DNA of 64,000 bases from JABDEZ01 sp965276955 (GTDB lineage: Bacteria; Bacteroidota; Bacteroidia; Chitinophagales; Chitinophagaceae): NCBI GenBank assembly GCA_965276955.1, contig CBDIBP010000027.1, positions 1 through 64,000 on the forward strand, read 5' to 3'. Shown piece by piece: positions 61,622 to 64,000 of the stretch (position 1 is the first letter of the stretch; every line of letters begins with the position of its first letter). The notes beneath the pieces were generated by a model, which worked only from the letters and a program-made list of their open reading frames with translations, ran no database searches and was not told the origin of the DNA. Made by a program: the position numbers and the translations under genes.

Positions 61622-63634
61622 ATGAAGCGTAAGCTTTTTGCCATGCTGGCATTGCCTATTTTACTGGCCAGCACATCGAAGTCTGATTTTATAAAGGATG
61701 ATATAGACCCTACAGTAAACCCTGCCACCGACTTTTTTGATTACGCCAATGGCGGATGGGTAAAACAGAACCCTATACCGGGCGATGAGACCAGCTGGGG
61801 TATAGGCGAGCTGGTGCAGAAGGAGCTATATGTGCGCCTGCTGAAGATAAATGAAGAGGCTACTAAACAAAAGAACCCTAAAGGTGTGACCCAGCAAATA
61901 GCCGACTTCTGGACCATAGGTATGGACAGCCTGGCTGCAGATAAAAATGGGGTAGAGCCACTACGTATCGAGCTGAATAAGATAGCGGCCATGCGTACCA
62001 AACAAGATGTGATGACGCAAGCCGCGCATATGCATACGTATGGTGCCAATGTGTTCTTTGACGAAGGCCCATCGCAAGACCAGATGAATAGTGAAGTAGA
62101 GGCCTACTACATGAGCCAGGGCGGGCTAGGCCTCCCCAACAGAGATTACTATTTTAATACAGACAGCCGTACCACAGCTATCCGCAATGCCTATCCTAAA
62201 TATATAAGGTCCATATTCGAGTTACTTGGCGATAAACCCAATGTGGCTGAGGCAAAAGCAAAGGCTATAATAGCTATGGAAACGAGGCTGGCAGATAGCA
62301 GCCGCAAGCTGGAAGACCTGCGCGACCCGTATAAGAACTACAATAAATATGCAATAACCAAGCTGGGCAAGTTATCGCCCGGTATGGAATGGCCTGTGCA
62401 TTTGCGCCAGATGGGTGTGGCACATGTAGATAGCGTAATAGTAGGACAACCTGAGTTTTACGTGCAACTGGACAAGGTGCTTGCAACAGAAGACATGCAA
62501 AGCCTAAAGGACTACATGACACTGAACCTGGTACGCACCTTTGCAGGCTACCTGAGCAAGCCATATGCCGATGCTAACTTTAACTTTTACGGTAAGGTAA
62601 TAACGGGTGCAGAAGTGCAAAAACCACGCTGGAAGCGAGTGATGGCCAGCGAAGAAAAAGCCATAGGTGAGGCGCTGGGACAGCTATTTGTAAAAGAATA
62701 TTTTAATGCTACTGCAAAGGCACGCTATGAGGAGATAGTTGAGAATGTACGTGCAGCATATAAGGTGCGCATCAATAAGCTGGACTGGATGAGCGACAGC
62801 ACAAAGAGGAAAGCACAGGTGAAACTGGCATCTATAACCAAGAAAGTAGGGTATCCTGATAAGTGGAAAGATTTCTCTTCATTGAAGATAGACCGCAAGT
62901 CGTATGCAGGGAACATGATGCGGGCTAATGAATGGTGGAACAATTACTACATGAGCAAGCTGGGCAAACCGGTAGATCGCAGCGAGTGGGACATGACACC
63001 ACAAACCTACAACGCATACTACAACCCCAGCAACAACGAGATAGTATTGCCAGCAGGCATGTTCACAGTGCCGGGCCTCAGGGATAATGAACTGGACGAT
63101 GCCTTTGTATATGGCTATGCAGCAGCATCGACCGTGGGGCATGAGATAACACACGGCTTTGACGATGAAGGTCGCCAGTATGACGAGAAAGGCAACCTGA
63201 GCAACTGGTGGAGCAAGGAAGATGAAGCACAGTTCAAAAAGAGATCGGATGTGCTGGTGCAACAATTCAACAATATTGTGGCTGTAGATAGCCTACATCT
63301 TAATGGGCGCGCATCGCTGGGCGAGAACCTGGCCGATCTGGGTGGTATACTGCTGGGTATCGATGCGTTCAAGAAAACCGAAGTGTACAAGAGCGGGGCG
63401 AAGATAAATGGGTTCACTCCTATGCAGCGTTTCTTCCTGGGTTATGCTTACAGCTGGATGTATGAGATAAGGAAAGAAAAAATGGCATCGCAGATACTCA
63501 CAGATGTGCATGTGCCAGCGAAGTTCAGGGTGAATGGCCCAATACCTAACGTAGCAGAATTTTATGAGTCGTACAATGTGAAGCCGGGAGATAAGATGTA
63601 TATACCGGATGCACAAAGGGTGCATTTATGGTAA
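61622..63634 (+). CDS. pepO: M13-family zinc metallopeptidase (neprilysin/PepO-like)
   Basis: A 670-residue exported metallopeptidase. The ATG at 61622 opens a signal-like segment (MKRKLFAMLALPILLASTSK). The M13 N-terminal signature DFFDYANGGWVKQNPIPGDE is present, and the catalytic VGHEITHGFDDEG (HEXXH) and the ENLADLGG third zinc-ligand motif are intact, as is the C-terminal YEIRKEKMA. It should cleave small peptides in the periplasm. The gene stands alone. Confidence 0.95.
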   Translation: MKRKLFAMLALPILLASTSKSDFIKDDIDPTVNPATDFFDYANGGWVKQNPIPGDETSWGIGELVQKELYVRLLKINEEATKQKNPKGVTQQIADFWTIGMDSLAADKNGVEPLRIELNKIAAMRTKQDVMTQAAHMHTYGANVFFDEGPSQDQMNSEVEAYYMSQGGLGLPNRDYYFNTDSRTTAIRNAYPKYIRSIFELLGDKPNVAEAKAKAIIAMETRLADSSRKLEDLRDPYKNYNKYAITKLGKLSPGMEWPVHLRQMGVAHVDSVIVGQPEFYVQLDKVLATEDMQSLKDYMTLNLVRTFAGYLSKPYADANFNFYGKVITGAEVQKPRWKRVMASEEKAIGEALGQLFVKEYFNATAKARYEEIVENVRAAYKVRINKLDWMSDSTKRKAQVKLASITKKVGYPDKWKDFSSLKIDRKSYAGNMMRANEWWNNYYMSKLGKPVDRSEWDMTPQTYNAYYNPSNNEIVLPAGMFTVPGLRDNELDDAFVYGYAAASTVGHEITHGFDDEGRQYDEKGNLSNWWSKEDEAQFKKRSDVLVQQFNNIVAVDSLHLNGRASLGENLADLGGILLGIDAFKKTEVYKSGAKINGFTPMQRFFLGYAYSWMYEIRKEKMASQILTDVHVPAKFRVNGPIPNVAEFYESYNVKPGDKMYIPDAQRVHLW

Positions 63635-63760
63635 GTGCTGTAGTGGTTGGTATGATATTGATAGCTGCAGTAGCTAAGCTTAAATATAACCGTACGTAAC
63701 ATAATAAGTATTGGAACTATTAGTTTCGCGTATAGTATAGTAACAGTATATATAGTAAAG

Positions 63761-64000
63761 ATGAACATCAGGAAACTTCTTATTGCCAATAGGGGAGAGA
63801 TCTCTATTCGCATATCGCGTGCCGCAACGGAGCTCAATATTGCAACGGTGGCTGTTTTTACCTATGAGGACCGCTATTCGCTGCACCGCTACAAGGCCGA
63901 TGAAGCCTACCAGATAGGCGCAGACACCGATCCGCTTAAGCCTTACCTGAATATAGATGAGATCATCAGGGTAGCTAAAGAATGTGGCGCTGATGCTATA
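63761..64000 (+). CDS. pyc: Pyruvate carboxylase, N-terminal part (runs off the window)
   Basis: The first 80 codons of a biotin-carboxylase-type protein, starting MNIRKLLIANRGEIS and continuing with VAVFTYEDRYSLHRYKADEA, which is typical of pyruvate carboxylase rather than acetyl-CoA carboxylase. It would make oxaloacetate from pyruvate with ATP and bicarbonate. The rest lies beyond the right edge. Confidence 0.9.
   Translation, partial: MNIRKLLIANRGEISIRISRAATELNIATVAVFTYEDRYSLHRYKADEAYQIGADTDPLKPYLNIDEIIRVAKECGADAI

Noticed and set aside
1..64000. tRNA, rRNA or tmRNA gene
   Set aside because: Scanning intergenic regions by eye showed no cloverleaf, CCA end or ribosomal RNA sequence.

Overview
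The window looks like chromosomal DNA of a Bacteroidota bacterium, probably a Chitinophaga-like lineage (Chitinophagaceae/Chitinophagales). The evidence is two proteins with type IX secretion (T9SS) C-terminal sorting domains, the RDD-SpoIIM-DUF4129-DUF4350-MoxR-DUF58 cluster typical of the phylum, Bacteroidota promoters (TTG plus TAnnTTTG), few Shine-Dalgarno sites, and Bacteroidota-type lipoproteins. Lineage below phylum is inference.

Layout. 1-3.5 kb: 3' end of tyrS, a seven-haem cytochrome c/TPR lipoprotein, and a small outer-membrane-like protein. 3.6-10.5 kb: a dienelactone hydrolase and the MoxR/DUF58 cluster. 10.6-22 kb: a T9SS protein, a membrane-anchored esterase, catalase, a divergent histidine kinase/sigma54 regulator pair, rmuC, a HipA-like/DUF3037 pair and a second T9SS protein. 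22-27.7 kb: BadF-type kinase, S41 protease, HsdR-N-like nuclease fold, AMP nucleosidase and a fused oligopeptide ABC ATPase. 28.2-30.4 kb: AT-rich accessory island with a WG-repeat protein (antitoxin-like N-terminus) and a HEPN-like protein. 30.8-37.6 kb: a frameshifted sodium:solute symporter, PIG-L deacetylase, frameshifted DUF2911 gene, cupin remnant and aryl-sulfotransferase-like lipoprotein. 37.9-41.5 kb: Mn/Fe SOD, Maf, UbiA prenyltransferase, pyrE, Nudix. 41.6-47.4 kb: GH28 lipoprotein, a membrane protein, an IS1595-type transposase relic, acs, DUF2252. 47.4-50.4 kb: a self-contained TetR/SDR/MFS efflux regulon with three matching operators. 50.5-55.5 kb: small housekeeping and stress genes and prfC. 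55.7-58.05 kb: a second AT-rich island, one gene for a TIR/deoxyribosyltransferase-like plus Sll1717-type P-loop ATPase protein, a defence-like architecture. 58.6-64 kb: beta-CASP nuclease, xth, a membrane protein, an M13 peptidase and the start of pyruvate carboxylase.

The most interesting unexplained structure is a diverged intergenic repeat in three copies (18.07-18.37, 27.72-27.97 and 58.18-58.45 kb). Each copy has two hairpins built from CCGG-type boxes around a conserved GTGGTGGCT core, and the stem sequences change in a compensating way between copies. Two of the three copies continue into a chain of short hairpins that abuts the 3' end of each AT-rich accessory island, in the same relative orientation. 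This suggests an association between the repeat and the insertion or maintenance of defence-like cargo. Single-base insertions break genes at three places in 30.8-36.1 kb; they may be real decay or assembly errors.
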